A stretch of 64,000 nucleotides of DNA from Mycolicibacterium rhodesiae NBB3 (GTDB lineage: Bacteria > Actinomycetota > Actinomycetes > Mycobacteriales > Mycobacteriaceae). Position 1 is the stretch's first letter. Every line of letters begins with the position of its first letter. The translations under genes and the position numbers were made by a program. Positions 47,707-56,991 of this stretch are shown piece after piece. The notes beneath the pieces were generated by a model. The model was not told the origin of the DNA. It did no database searches and worked only from the letters and a program-made list of their open reading frames with translations. The DNA lies in assembly GCF_000230895.2 (NCBI RefSeq), contig NC_016604.1, positions 5,580,001-5,644,000 on the forward strand. The letters are read 5' to 3'.

Positions 47707-48993
47707 ATGACCGACCCCCACGAGGCCGACCCCGAATCGGGCCCGGAGGACGAGCCGGAGGCCACCCCGCTGCTGGCGCCGCGCGACGGCGTGCCGGACT
47801 TGGCTGTGAGCGCCGACGAGATCAAGAGCGCCGCCGAACTGTTGGCGTCGGGCAGCGGTCCTTTCGCGGTCGACGCCGAGCGCGCCTCGGGTTTCCGCTA
47901 CTCGAATCGCGCCTACCTGGTGCAGATCCGGCGGGCCGGATCAGGCACAGTGTTGATCGACCCCGTCAACCACGGCGGTGATCCGGTCGACACGCTGGCC
48001 CCGATCGCAGAGGTGCTGGCGACCGGCGAGTGGGTACTGCACGCGGCCGACCAGGATCTGCCCTGCCTGGCCGAGGTCGGATTGCGGCCCACGACGCTGT
48101 ACGACACCGAACTCGCCGGCCGGCTGGCGGGGTACGACAAGGTGAACCTCGCCGCGATGGTGCAGAGACTGCTGGGTCTACAGCTGATGAAGGGCCACGG
48201 CGCCGCGGACTGGTCGAAGCGGCCGCTGCCCCACGATTGGCTGAACTACGCCGCGCTGGACGTCGAGGTGCTGCTCGACCTGCGTCACGCAATTGCCGCG
48301 GTGCTCGACGCGCAGAACAAATCCGATTGGGCCGCACAGGAATTCGAGCATCTGCGGATGTTCGAGGGTGCGCCGACGCGACGGGACCGCTGGCGGCGCA
48401 CGTCGGGCATCCACAAGATCCGTGACCCCCGTGCACTGGCTGCGGTGCGCGAGCTGTGGATCACCCGCGATCGCATCGCCCAGCGACGTGACATCGCGCC
48501 CGGGCGCATCCTGCCCGATGCGGCGATCGTCAACGCCGCCACCGCCGACCCGGACACCGTCGAAAAACTCACCACGCTCCCGGTGTTCGGCGGCTCGCGA
48601 CAGCGCCGTCAGGCGCATGTGTGGCTGGAGGCCCTCGCGCGGGCCCGCACCACCGACGATCCGCCGACGCCGCAGGAGCCGTCCACCGGCCCCCCGCCCG
48701 CATCGAGGTGGGCCCGGCGTAAGCCCGAGGCGGCGGTCCGACTGGAGGCGGCTCGGTCCGGCATCGCCGAACTGTCGCAACGGGTTTCGGTGCCAACCGA
48801 GAACGTTGTCACCCCTGAGATCGTGCGTCGGTTGTGCTGGGACTGGCAGCCGTTGCCGACCGCCGAACAGACCGCGTCGGCGATCGACGAATTCCTGCGC
48901 GACGCGGGAGCGCGGCAGTGGCAACGTGACCTCGCGGTTCCAGTGCTCGCTGACGCGCTCTACCCCGACCCGACCCAGGCCAACAGCGACTAG
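47707..48993 (+). CDS. Ribonuclease D-like 3'-5' exonuclease with HRDC domain
   Basis: 428 residues. DEDDy exonuclease core: FAVDAERASGF supplies Asp and Glu, VLHAADQDLPCLAEVG the third Asp, and WLNYAALDVEVLLDL the Tyr and last Asp. An HRDC region follows (WITRDRIAQRRDIAPGRILP), then a proline-rich linker and a C-terminal helical domain. RNase D trims tRNA and other stable RNA 3' ends. Only 3 nt separate it from the DUF3000 gene. Matches Rv2681 in position. Confidence 0.93.
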   Translation: MTDPHEADPESGPEDEPEATPLLAPRDGVPDLAVSADEIKSAAELLASGSGPFAVDAERASGFRYSNRAYLVQIRRAGSGTVLIDPVNHGGDPVDTLAPIAEVLATGEWVLHAADQDLPCLAEVGLRPTTLYDTELAGRLAGYDKVNLAAMVQRLLGLQLMKGHGAADWSKRPLPHDWLNYAALDVEVLLDLRHAIAAVLDAQNKSDWAAQEFEHLRMFEGAPTRRDRWRRTSGIHKIRDPRALAAVRELWITRDRIAQRRDIAPGRILPDAAIVNAATADPDTVEKLTTLPVFGGSRQRRQAHVWLEALARARTTDDPPTPQEPSTGPPPASRWARRKPEAAVRLEAARSGIAELSQRVSVPTENVVTPEIVRRLCWDWQPLPTAEQTASAIDEFLRDAGARQWQRDLAVPVLADALYPDPTQANSD

Positions 48994-49886
48994 CCGACCC
49001 GGTCGATGTGGGCCAGGAAGTGCTCCAGCACCGCCTCGGGGGCCTCGATCTGCGGCCAGTGACCGATGTCGTCGGCCAGCATCACCACATCCGCGTCCGG
49101 AATGACCTCGGCGTATCGGCGCGCCATGTGCGCCCCGGAATTGGGGTCGATGGGCCCGTCGATGAGCCGCATCGGGACCGACGTTTCGCGCATGGCGCGA
49201 ACCCACCGATTGCGGTGCGTATAACGATCGCCCAGAAACCGTCCGACCTTGTGCAGCACCCGCTTGCCGTCGTTGTATTCGAGGATCTCGTGGAAGCGCC
49301 CCATCAACTCACGTGACGGCTTGGTATTCGGACCGAACATTTCGTTGATCGTCGGCTCCACGATCCGCCGGGACAACGGACGGCCCTGCAGCGGGCTGAT
49401 GAGGTCCCCCAGCGGGGTCCCCGACATCAGCTTCTGCATGGTGCGCGGGGTGTAGGCCTCGTTGAACAGCCCGCCGTTGAGCCAGGTGATCGAGTCATAG
49501 CGGATCGATCCGTACGAATGTTCACCGAATTCGCTGCGGGCCAACAGTTCCTGACCCACCGAGTCACCCAGATCGTGGGCGAGCATGTGGCAGCTGTCGA
49601 CGTCGAGGTGGGCGAGCAGGGCTTCGTGCATGTCCGCGTGGTCTGGCACCGAGTAGCCGTATGCGACGGGTTTGGCGGAGAAACCCATGCCGATCATGTC
49701 CGGCGCGATGACGGTGAACCGGTCGACGAGAGTTGGCCAGACGAGCGACCAGTCCCACGAGTTGAAGGGGTAACCGTGGACGAGCAGAAGGTTCGGACCA
49801 CTGCCTTCGACCCGGTAGAAGATGTCGAAACCCAGGTAGTCGAAGTACTGTCCGGCGGTCTTCCAGCGCTCGAGTTCAGCATCCAT
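48990..49886 (-). CDS. Alpha/beta hydrolase of the haloalkane dehalogenase/MEST-like group
   Basis: 298 residues. The oxyanion segment LLLVHGYPFNSWDW, the nucleophile elbow LAHDLGDSVGQELL with aspartate (D105) as nucleophile instead of serine, and the histidine in DDIGHWPQIEAPE are all visible. Asp-nucleophile members include haloalkane dehalogenases and epoxide hydrolases; the HDLGDSV form is closest to MEST-type hydrolases of unknown substrate. It is convergent with RNase D (4-nt overlap) and divergent from the PhoD-like gene (36-nt gap). Confidence 0.88.
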   Translation of the reverse strand: MDAELERWKTAGQYFDYLGFDIFYRVEGSGPNLLLVHGYPFNSWDWSLVWPTLVDRFTVIAPDMIGMGFSAKPVAYGYSVPDHADMHEALLAHLDVDSCHMLAHDLGDSVGQELLARSEFGEHSYGSIRYDSITWLNGGLFNEAYTPRTMQKLMSGTPLGDLISPLQGRPLSRRIVEPTINEMFGPNTKPSRELMGRFHEILEYNDGKRVLHKVGRFLGDRYTHRNRWVRAMRETSVPMRLIDGPIDPNSGAHMARRYAEVIPDADVVMLADDIGHWPQIEAPEAVLEHFLAHIDRVG

Positions 49887-49910
49887 GCGTTCAGTCTCGC
49901 CGAGGCTCGC

Positions 49911-49916
49911 TACGGT
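49911..49916 (+). promoter_or_regulatory. -10 box (TACGGT) of the PhoD-like gene
   Basis: TACGGT ends 6 nt before the GTG at 49923, the start used here. It lies in the 36-nt divergent gap with the hydrolase gene. Confidence 0.5.
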
Positions 49917-49922
49917 GATCTA

Positions 49923-51572
49923 GTGACCCTGCTGCTCGGCCCCGCACTGCGGCACGTCTCCGACACCACCGCCCTGATCTGGGTGCAGACCGAAAGCGCT
50001 GGTGTCGTCGAGGTTCTGGGGTGTTCGGCCCCAACGTTCGAGGTGCAGGGATACCATTTCGCCCTCGTCGAGGTCACGGGACTCGAACCAGACAGTGTCA
50101 GCGAGTACCAGGTCCGTTTCGAGGGGGCGACGGTGTGGCCGCTCGCCGATCCGTCCTTCGCGAAGTTCCCGCCGAGCGTGATCCGAACCCGGGGTCCGGC
50201 CAGCGCGCACCGGCTGCGCGCGATCTTCGGGTCGTGCCGCTACCCGAAGACTCAGGTCAAGAAGGTCGAGAAGAAACTCAAGCACGACGCGCTTGACTCC
50301 TACGCCACACGGATGCGCGATCTGCCCATCGACAAGTGGCCCGATGCGCTGATTCTGCTCGGTGACCAGCTCTACGCGGACGAGCTTCCGCCCGACGAGG
50401 TGCGCCGGGTAGCGGGCCGCAGGCGCAACCGCAATGGCGACCGGCCACCCGACGAGGTGGTCAGCTTCGCCGAGTACGAGCGGCTGTACCGGCACTCGTG
50501 GGGTGATCCGGAGATCCGGTGGCTGATGTCCACCGTCCCGACGGCGATGATCTTCGACGACCACGACATCCGCGACGACTGGAACACCTCGAAGGTGTGG
50601 CGCGCGCAGATGGCGGACCTGGACTGGTGGCACGACCGGATCCGGGCCGGCCTGGCCTCCTACTGGGTGTATCAGCACCTCGGGAATCTGAGCCCGGACG
50701 AGCTGGCCGACAACGAGGATTACCAGCAGTTGCTGGCCGTCGACGGAGACACCTGGCCACATCTGGCCGAAGTGGCCGACAGAGCCGACCGTGAGGTCGA
50801 CAGCAACAAGGGAGTCCGGTTCAGCTATCGGTGGGACCTCGGACGCACCCGACTGATCATGATCGACTCCCGCAACGGCCGGATCCTTGATTCCGGCGAG
50901 CGCATGATGATCGGCGAGAAGGAGTTCCGCTGGGTCGAGGCCAAGGCCGAAGAGAACCCGGAGACACTTAACCACCTGTTGCTCGCGTCGTCGGTGCCGT
51001 GGTTGATGCCGCCCGCCATCGGCGATCTGGAGACGCTCAACGAGCAGGCGGCCGAGCGCGCCGGATGGCGCGGAAAACTCGGCGAAAAGCTAAGGCAGGC
51101 TGGCGATTTCGAGCATTGGCCAGCGTTCTACAAGTCACTGGTGCGGCTCGGTGAGATGATCGCGCGGATCGCCAATCATCCTGATGGCCCGGCCACGATC
51201 AGCATCCTGTCGGGCGACGTGCATCACAGCTATGCCGCCCGCGCGGAGGTCGACGGCGTGTCACCCGACGGGTCGACTGTTCATCAGCTGGTGTGCTCAC
51301 CCGTGCACAACTACGTACCGCTGTTCGTCAAGCCCGCGTTCCTCCTTGGCTGGACGAAGCCCGCGGCCGCCGTGACCCGCTGGTGGGTGAGGCGTTCCGG
51401 CGTGCAATCGCCGCCGGTGGCCTGGACCAACGTCTGCGGCCCCCTGTTCGGGAACACCATCGCGACGGTCGAGGTCGACGGCCGGAACGCGGAGGTCTTC
51501 TTCGAGCAGCCACGCAAGACCGAGGCGTTGCAGGAAGCGGGCCGGGTACCGCTCAATCGAGCTGGCGGCTGA
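49923..51572 (+). CDS. PhoD-like metallophosphatase
   Basis: 549 residues from the GTG at 49923. An Ig-like N-terminal domain (LRHVSDTTALIWVQTESAGV) is followed by the PhoD metallophosphoesterase core: AIFGSCRYP, ILLGDQLYADE, MIFDDHDIRDDWN, LLLASSVPWLMPP and ISILSGDVHHSYAAR provide the metal ligands. Classical PhoD enzymes are exported by Tat; no twin-arginine signal is seen here, so this member is probably cytoplasmic. It is convergent with dxs (20-bp overlap of ends). Confidence 0.9.
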   Translation: MTLLLGPALRHVSDTTALIWVQTESAGVVEVLGCSAPTFEVQGYHFALVEVTGLEPDSVSEYQVRFEGATVWPLADPSFAKFPPSVIRTRGPASAHRLRAIFGSCRYPKTQVKKVEKKLKHDALDSYATRMRDLPIDKWPDALILLGDQLYADELPPDEVRRVAGRRRNRNGDRPPDEVVSFAEYERLYRHSWGDPEIRWLMSTVPTAMIFDDHDIRDDWNTSKVWRAQMADLDWWHDRIRAGLASYWVYQHLGNLSPDELADNEDYQQLLAVDGDTWPHLAEVADRADREVDSNKGVRFSYRWDLGRTRLIMIDSRNGRILDSGERMMIGEKEFRWVEAKAEENPETLNHLLLASSVPWLMPPAIGDLETLNEQAAERAGWRGKLGEKLRQAGDFEHWPAFYKSLVRLGEMIARIANHPDGPATISILSGDVHHSYAARAEVDGVSPDGSTVHQLVCSPVHNYVPLFVKPAFLLGWTKPAAAVTRWWVRRSGVQSPPVAWTNVCGPLFGNTIATVEVDGRNAEVFFEQPRKTEALQEAGRVPLNRAGG

Positions 51573-53466
51573 CCTCGGTCTCGGAGACCGCGCTGCCCTG
51601 GGCGGCCACCCATCCGGTGATCTGACGGGCGATGTTGCGGTCGGTCAGGCCGACATCGGTGAGCACCTCACCGCGTGAGGCCTGCGCAAAGAATTCCTGC
51701 GGCAACCCGAGGTCGCGGCAGGGCACGTCGATCTCGGCCCGGCGCAGCGCTGCCGAAACCGCCGACCCGACGCCGCCGTGCACGCCGTTGTCCTCGATCG
51801 TGACAACCAGCTTGTGTGCGGCCGCCAACTCGCCGAGGACCGAGGGCACCGGAAGCACCCATCGTGGGTCGACGACGGTGACGCCGATGCCCTGGTTGCG
51901 CAACCGCTCGGCGACCGCCAGGGCCATTACCGCGAAGGGCCCGACGGCGACCACGAGGACATCGTCGGACAGACCGTCGGCCGGAAGGGCCAACACGTCG
52001 ACCTCGCCACGCTTTTCGATGGCCGGAATGTCTTCGCCGACATCACCTTTGGGAAAGCGGATCGCAGTCGGGCCGTCCTTGATGTTGAGCGCCTCGCCGA
52101 GTTCCTCACGCAGACGGACACCGTCGCGCGGCGCGGCCACCCGTATGCCGGGGACGATGCCCAGGAGGGACAGGTCCCACATGCCGTTGTGGCTGGCGCC
52201 GTCCGGACCGGTCACGCCCGAGCGGTCCAGCACCATCGTGACGGGCAGCTTGTGCAGCGCCACGTCCATCATGATCTGGTCGAACGCCCGGTTGAGGAAC
52301 GTCGAGTAGATCGCCACCACCGGATGCAGGCCGCCCATCGCCAGACCGGCTGCCGACGTCATCGCATGCTGTTCGGCGATGCCGACGTCGAAGAACCTGT
52401 CCGGGAATCGCTTCCGGAAGTCGGACAGCCCCGTCGGGCCGGGCATCGCCGCGGTGATCGCCACGACGTCGCGACGCCGCGCGGCGTAGGAGATCAGGGC
52501 GTCGGAGAACGCCGCCGTCCACCCGGGGCCGGGTACCGACGTTGCCAGCCCCGTCTCCGGATCGATGACACCGCACGAGTGCATCTGGTCGGCCTCATCG
52601 TTCTCCGCCGGCGCGTAGCCCATGCCCTTGCGGGTGACGACGTGCACGATCACAGGTGCGTTGAAGCCGCGCGCACGCCGCAGGGCGGTCTCCACCGCCT
52701 GCTCGTCATGGCCGTCGATCGGGCCCACGTACTTCAGCCCCAGGTCGGTGAACATCACCTGCGGCGACAGCGCATCCTTGATGCCCGCCTTGATGCTGTG
52801 CATGCCCTGGTAGCAGAGCTCGCCGATGACCGGCACCTTCTGAACGGCCTTGCGACCCTCCTCGAGCACCTTCTCGTAGCCCGGCTGCAGACGAAGCCCG
52901 GCCATGTGCTCGGCGAAGCCGCCGATCGTGGGTGCGTAGCTGCGGCCGTTGTCGTTGACCACGACGACGACCGGACGCCGCGCCGCGGCGATGTTGTTCA
53001 GCGCCTCCCAGCACATGCCGCCGGTCAGGGCGCCATCGCCGACGACAGCGACCACGTGCCGGTTGCGATGCCCGGACAGCTCGAAGGCCTTGGCCAGCCC
53101 GTCGGCGTACGACAGCGCGGCGCTCGCGTGGCTCGACTCCACCCAGTCGTGCTCGCTCTCGGCGCGCGACGGGTAGCCCGACAGACCGTCCTTCTTGCGC
53201 AGCGTGTCGAACTCGTGAATGCGACCCGTCACCATCTTGTGCACATAGGACTGATGTCCGGTGTCGAAAATGATCGGATCGTGCGGTGAATCGAAGACGC
53301 GGTGCAGGGCAAGGGTCAACTCGACGACGCCGAGGTTGGGCCCGAGGTGCCCGCCGGTTGCAGCGACCTTGTGAATGAGGAATTCGCGGATTTCCTGCGC
53401 CAAATCACTCATCTGTGACTGGGTCAAGTGCTGCAGATCAGCGGGGCCGCGGATCTGTTCAAGCAT
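51553..53466 (-). CDS. dxs: 1-deoxy-D-xylulose-5-phosphate synthase
   Basis: 637 residues. DXS condenses pyruvate and glyceraldehyde-3-phosphate, entry to the MEP isoprenoid pathway. The TPP motif GDGALTGGMCWEALNN ... VVVNDN is intact, with the start HLGPNLGVVELTLALHRVFD, GIAEQHAMTSAAGLA and DRSGVTGPDGASHNGMWDLS of the transketolase domains. TAGACT lies 6 nt before the ATG at 53466. Matches dxs1 (Rv2682c) in position; extra genes lie on both sides compared with M. tuberculosis. Confidence 0.97.
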   Translation of the reverse strand: MLEQIRGPADLQHLTQSQMSDLAQEIREFLIHKVAATGGHLGPNLGVVELTLALHRVFDSPHDPIIFDTGHQSYVHKMVTGRIHEFDTLRKKDGLSGYPSRAESEHDWVESSHASAALSYADGLAKAFELSGHRNRHVVAVVGDGALTGGMCWEALNNIAAARRPVVVVVNDNGRSYAPTIGGFAEHMAGLRLQPGYEKVLEEGRKAVQKVPVIGELCYQGMHSIKAGIKDALSPQVMFTDLGLKYVGPIDGHDEQAVETALRRARGFNAPVIVHVVTRKGMGYAPAENDEADQMHSCGVIDPETGLATSVPGPGWTAAFSDALISYAARRRDVVAITAAMPGPTGLSDFRKRFPDRFFDVGIAEQHAMTSAAGLAMGGLHPVVAIYSTFLNRAFDQIMMDVALHKLPVTMVLDRSGVTGPDGASHNGMWDLSLLGIVPGIRVAAPRDGVRLREELGEALNIKDGPTAIRFPKGDVGEDIPAIEKRGEVDVLALPADGLSDDVLVVAVGPFAVMALAVAERLRNQGIGVTVVDPRWVLPVPSVLGELAAAHKLVVTIEDNGVHGGVGSAVSAALRRAEIDVPCRDLGLPQEFFAQASRGEVLTDVGLTDRNIARQITGWVAAQGSAVSETEVSRQLD

Positions 53467-53472
53467 CCCGCC

Positions 53473-53478
53473 AGTCTA
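53473..53478 (-). promoter_or_regulatory. -10 box (TAGACT) of dxs
   Basis: TAGACT on the minus strand ends 6 nt before the dxs ATG at 53466. The gap to the upstream nhaA gene is only 27 nt, so dxs may be read both from this site and from nhaA transcripts. Confidence 0.5.
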
Positions 53479-53493
53479 CGCAACGGGTTTGGA

Positions 53494-54777
53494 TCAGTCC
53501 TGCCGAGCGTCGTAGATGTCGGGCACACCATCGTGGTCGGCGTCGACGGTCTCGAGCTCACATATGCGCCGATACGCCGCGTTTCGGCTCAACAAGACCA
53601 CAGAGGCCAGCACACCTGCGACAACAGACCCGACCAGGACGCCGATCTTGACGTTGTCCCCCGCTGCCGTGCCGTGTCCGAAGGCCAGCTCCCCGATAAG
53701 TAACGAAACTGTGAACCCGATGCCCGCCAGCAACGACACGCCGAGAACGTCACGCCACGCGAGGTCGTCGTCGAGGTCAGCCCTGGTGAACCTGGCCAGG
53801 AGGTACGACGTACACAACACCCCTAGCGGCTTGCCGATCACCAGGCCCGCAATGATGCCCAGCGTGACCGGGGACACCAGGTCCGTCACGAAACCCGACC
53901 AGCCGCCGACGGTCACCCCCGCTGCGAAGAACGCGAACACCGGAACCGCAAAGCCGGCCGACACCGGACGCAGCCGACGCTCGACGTTCTCGGCGCACGC
54001 GTGCCGCCCCAGCACCGGCACGGTGAACCCCAACAGCACGCCCGCAACGGTCGCGTGCACACCGCTGGCGTGGACGAGCGCCCATGTGGCGACCGCCAGC
54101 GGGACCAGCAACCACCAATGCCGCACACCACGCTGGATGCACAGCGCGAACAGGCCCGCGGGCAGCAGCGCCAGCGCCAGCGCCGACGGCGACAGGTCGT
54201 CGGTGTAGAAGAACGCGATCACGATGATCGCCAGCAGGTCGTCGACCACGGCCAGCGTCAGCAGGAAGGTGCGCAGCGCGCTGGGCAGGTGGGTAGAGAG
54301 CACCGCCAGCACCGCGACGGCGAACGCGATGTCGGTCGCGGTCGGCACCGCCCACCCCACGACGTTCTCTGGATGACCGGACGTCACGTTGATTGTGACG
54401 AAGATCGCCGCGGGCACCACCATGCCGCCGACCGCGGCGAGGATCGGCAGCGCGGCGCGGCGCGGATCTCGCAGATCGCCGGCGACGAACTCGCGTTTTA
54501 GCTCCACCCCCACGACGAAGAAGAAGATCGCGAGGAGGCCGTCGGCAGCCCACGCCGACACACTCAGATGCAGATGCACGGGCTCAGGTCCGAACATGAA
54601 ATCCGACAACGCGTGATAGCCGTCCGACCATGGCGAATTCGCCCACAGCAGTGCAGCTCCCGCGGCGATGAGCAGCAGCACACCGCCGACGGTTTCCTGG
54701 CGCAGGATTTCGGAGAGCCGTTTGGCCTCGGGCCATGTGCTGCGCGTCAGGAGGCGACGGCTGAGTGGATTGCTCAT
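53494..54777 (-). CDS. nhaA: Na+/H+ antiporter NhaA
   Basis: 427-residue, about 12-segment antiporter that exchanges sodium for protons. Typical features are the first periplasmic segment SPWSDGYHALSDF, FFFVVGVELKREFVAGDLRD, the conserved Asp pair in RTFLLTLAVVDDLLAIIVIA (unwound TM5 region), and GIGFTVSLLIGELAF. The ATG at 54777 has GGAGG upstream. The gene is 27 nt from dxs and divergent from an SRPBCC gene (116-nt gap). Not in the M. tuberculosis order here. Confidence 0.95.
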   Translation of the reverse strand: MSNPLSRRLLTRSTWPEAKRLSEILRQETVGGVLLLIAAGAALLWANSPWSDGYHALSDFMFGPEPVHLHLSVSAWAADGLLAIFFFVVGVELKREFVAGDLRDPRRAALPILAAVGGMVVPAAIFVTINVTSGHPENVVGWAVPTATDIAFAVAVLAVLSTHLPSALRTFLLTLAVVDDLLAIIVIAFFYTDDLSPSALALALLPAGLFALCIQRGVRHWWLLVPLAVATWALVHASGVHATVAGVLLGFTVPVLGRHACAENVERRLRPVSAGFAVPVFAFFAAGVTVGGWSGFVTDLVSPVTLGIIAGLVIGKPLGVLCTSYLLARFTRADLDDDLAWRDVLGVSLLAGIGFTVSLLIGELAFGHGTAAGDNVKIGVLVGSVVAGVLASVVLLSRNAAYRRICELETVDADHDGVPDIYDARQD

Positions 54778-54893
54778 CGAGTGCCTCCTGGTCGGCGTTC
54801 ATCGTTCGCCGACCAGACTTCCCGGCACACCACGGTCAACTTAGCGCACGTAGACCACCTGCGAGAGCCGACGTTGGCTACCGTGGAATCACC

Positions 54894-55355
54894 ATGATCG
54901 TCGAACGGCGAAGCGTCATCGACGCACCCACCGATCGGGTGTGGGCCCGCGTGGTCACACCCGAGGGCATCAACGACGAACTGCGCCCGTGGATGACGAT
55001 GTCGATGCCGCGCGGCGCCAAGGATCTGACGGTCGACACGGTGCCGGTCGGCACACCGATCGGCCGCTGCTGGATGCGACTGTTCGGGATCCTCCCGTTC
55101 GACTACGACAACCTGATGATCGCCGAGTTGTTCCCCGGTCGCGGATTCGACGAGCAGTCGACGATGATGTCCATGCGCAGCTGGCGCCACGAGCGCACCC
55201 TCGAGCCCGCAGGTGACGCGAAAACCGTTGTGCGCGATCGCCTCACATTCGAGATGAGGGCGCCGTTGCGGGTGCTGACGCCCATCATCGGGATCGGTAT
55301 CCGCGCGTTGTTCGGTCATCGGCAGCGACGGTTGCGGCGGCACTTCGCTAGCTGA
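54894..55355 (+). CDS. SRPBCC-fold protein
   Basis: 153 residues from the ATG at 54894. IVERRSVIDAPTDRVWARVV is the first strand and helix of the fold, and the C-terminal helix is in PIIGIGIRALFGHRQRRLRR. The inner part GTPIGRCWMRLFGILPFDYD is rich in hydrophobics, suggesting a lipid-type cavity. The longer in-frame reading from 54765 would run through the nhaA promoter and is rejected. Ligand unknown. Confidence 0.85.
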   Translation: MIVERRSVIDAPTDRVWARVVTPEGINDELRPWMTMSMPRGAKDLTVDTVPVGTPIGRCWMRLFGILPFDYDNLMIAELFPGRGFDEQSTMMSMRSWRHERTLEPAGDAKTVVRDRLTFEMRAPLRVLTPIIGIGIRALFGHRQRRLRRHFAS

Positions 55356-55659
55356 GGGGTACGCGGCGGTCGCGATCCGCCGCCGGCCACACATACGGCA
55401 GATCGTCCGGCACACCGGGAAAAAGCGGGCCGTAGTGCGCTGGATCCTTTCTCGACAGCGCCGACTGATGGCTGCGATGGAGCGCCTCGTCTCCCAGCCA
55501 TGGCGGCAGTTCGTGCGCGGCCGCGAGTTGCTCCTGCGAGCCAGGCGTGGTCATCCCGATGGTCTGCGCCAGGTCTGCGACGAGAGTTACCGCACAGGTG
55601 TCGGCCTTGCCTGCCGCACACCACACGACGAAGTCGGGATGGGGCAAGAGCGTCTGCAT
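55348..55659 (-). pseudogene. Internally deleted MSMEG_6728-family protein
   Basis: A 103-codon frame. Its start MQTLLPHPDF and its last two-thirds (KADTCAVTLVADLAQTIG; PPWLGDEALHRSHQSALSRK; FPGVPDDLPYVWP) match the ends of the MSMEG_6728 family as I know it, which is near 170-190 residues. The intervening block, which should contain ARLGKQRVETLQIL-like sequence and a histidine-rich GWxHHPxxxMW segment, is missing: HPDF joins directly to VVWCAAGKADT. The frame is kept, so a shortened protein could still be made, but the probable active region is gone. Ends overlap the SRPBCC gene by 8 nt. Confidence 0.6.
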
Positions 55660-55761
55660 CAGCGCGGTAGTACCCACGATGCGACCGTTGACGCTGCGGT
55701 GAGGACGCGAATTCTCGCGGTGCGGCGGCCTGAGCGCAGAGTCAAACCGCGGCCGGGGCCC

Positions 55762-56991
55762 TCAACGCGTCAGCACAGCGACGCACTCCACGTGGTGCGT
55801 CAACGGAAACGAATCGAACACACGTAGATCCTCGACCGCGTATCCGTGGCTGCGGTAGAGCCCCACGTCGCGGGCGAAGGATGCTGCCTCGCAACCGATG
55901 TGAATCACTCGCGGTACCTCCGCGGCGGCCAGCAGGTCGATCACCTCTCGGCCGGCCCCGGTCCGCGGCGGATCCAGCACCGCGACGTCGGGCCGTATCC
56001 GCTGTGCGCTCAGCGCCCTTCGCACGGAATCGGTGAGCACCGAGACCCATCCCGCACCGGCCAGCGCCTCGCGCGCCGACCGCGACGCAGCGCGTGAGGT
56101 GTCGACGGTGAGGACCTTGCCGGTGTCACCGACGGCCTCCGCGAGCACCGAAGCGAAAACGCCTGCCCCGCCGTACAAATCCCAGGCGGTCATACCCCTG
56201 CCCAGCTGCGCCCATTCGGCCACCAGGTCGCTGTACATCTGCGGGGCATCGCGGTGCGCCTGCCAGAACGCGGTCACCGGCACCCGCCACACCCGCTCCC
56301 CGACCCGTTGGACCGCCTCGTACTCGCCCTCGATCACGTGCGTGGGCGTCTTACGTCCCTCGCGAGGCCCTGACTGCACCACGTGCCGGTCGCCATTGTC
56401 ATCGACCGCCACGTGCACGTGAGCGCCGTGCGGCCACACCCAATCGTGAATGCCGTCGAGCATGCCCGTCGGCAGCTGCGCACAGTCGAGGTCTGTGACG
56501 AGTTCGGCGCTGTGATAACGATGGAATCCCGCCTGGCCCTGCGGTGACGTGTCCAGTCGCACCCTGGTCCGCCAGCCCGTCGCCCCGTGATCGCCCACGG
56601 GTTCGGCCACCGCGCCGGCTTCGTCGCGCCATGCGAACCCACCCAGCCGGGCCAGCTGATTGGCAACCACGGCGCCCTTCAGCCGGCGTGCCGCCGCCGG
56701 GTCGGCGAACGCCAGATCGCAGCAGCCCGCTTCGTCGACACCCGCGATCGGACAGATCGAGTCGACGCGGTCGGCCGACGGCTCGATGACCTCCATGACG
56801 TCGGCATGCCAGTACGACCCGCGATCCGAGGTGACACGGACGCGGACCGTCTCGCCCGGCAGCGCGTAGCGCACGAACACGACGCGGCCGTCATGGCGCG
56901 CGACGCAGCTGCCGCCATTGGCAGGCGGCCCCACGGTCAGGGTGAGTTCCGACGAGCCCGACGGCCCGTCGATCGTGGCGTCGACGGTCAA
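55762..56991 (-). CDS. TrmA/RumA-type SAM-dependent RNA methyltransferase
   Basis: 409 residues, matching Rv2689c in position. An N-terminal TRAM domain (LTLTVGPPANGGSCVARHDG, VVFVRYALPGETVRVRV) is followed by the insertion with CPIAG/CCDLAF cysteines and the methyltransferase core (AWDLYGGAGVFASVLAEAV; VAVLDPPRTGAGREV). The catalytic cysteine is in VIHIGCEAASFARDV. These enzymes make 5-methyluridine in tRNA or rRNA. The ATG overlaps the APC permease stop by 4 nt. Confidence 0.93.
   Translation of the reverse strand: MTVDATIDGPSGSSELTLTVGPPANGGSCVARHDGRVVFVRYALPGETVRVRVTSDRGSYWHADVMEVIEPSADRVDSICPIAGVDEAGCCDLAFADPAAARRLKGAVVANQLARLGGFAWRDEAGAVAEPVGDHGATGWRTRVRLDTSPQGQAGFHRYHSAELVTDLDCAQLPTGMLDGIHDWVWPHGAHVHVAVDDNGDRHVVQSGPREGRKTPTHVIEGEYEAVQRVGERVWRVPVTAFWQAHRDAPQMYSDLVAEWAQLGRGMTAWDLYGGAGVFASVLAEAVGDTGKVLTVDTSRAASRSAREALAGAGWVSVLTDSVRRALSAQRIRPDVAVLDPPRTGAGREVIDLLAAAEVPRVIHIGCEAASFARDVGLYRSHGYAVEDLRVFDSFPLTHHVECVAVLTR

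Noticed and set aside
51778..53289. 503-codon plus-strand frame opposite dxs
   Set aside because: Shadow of dxs with typical antisense composition (His/Arg/Val-rich).
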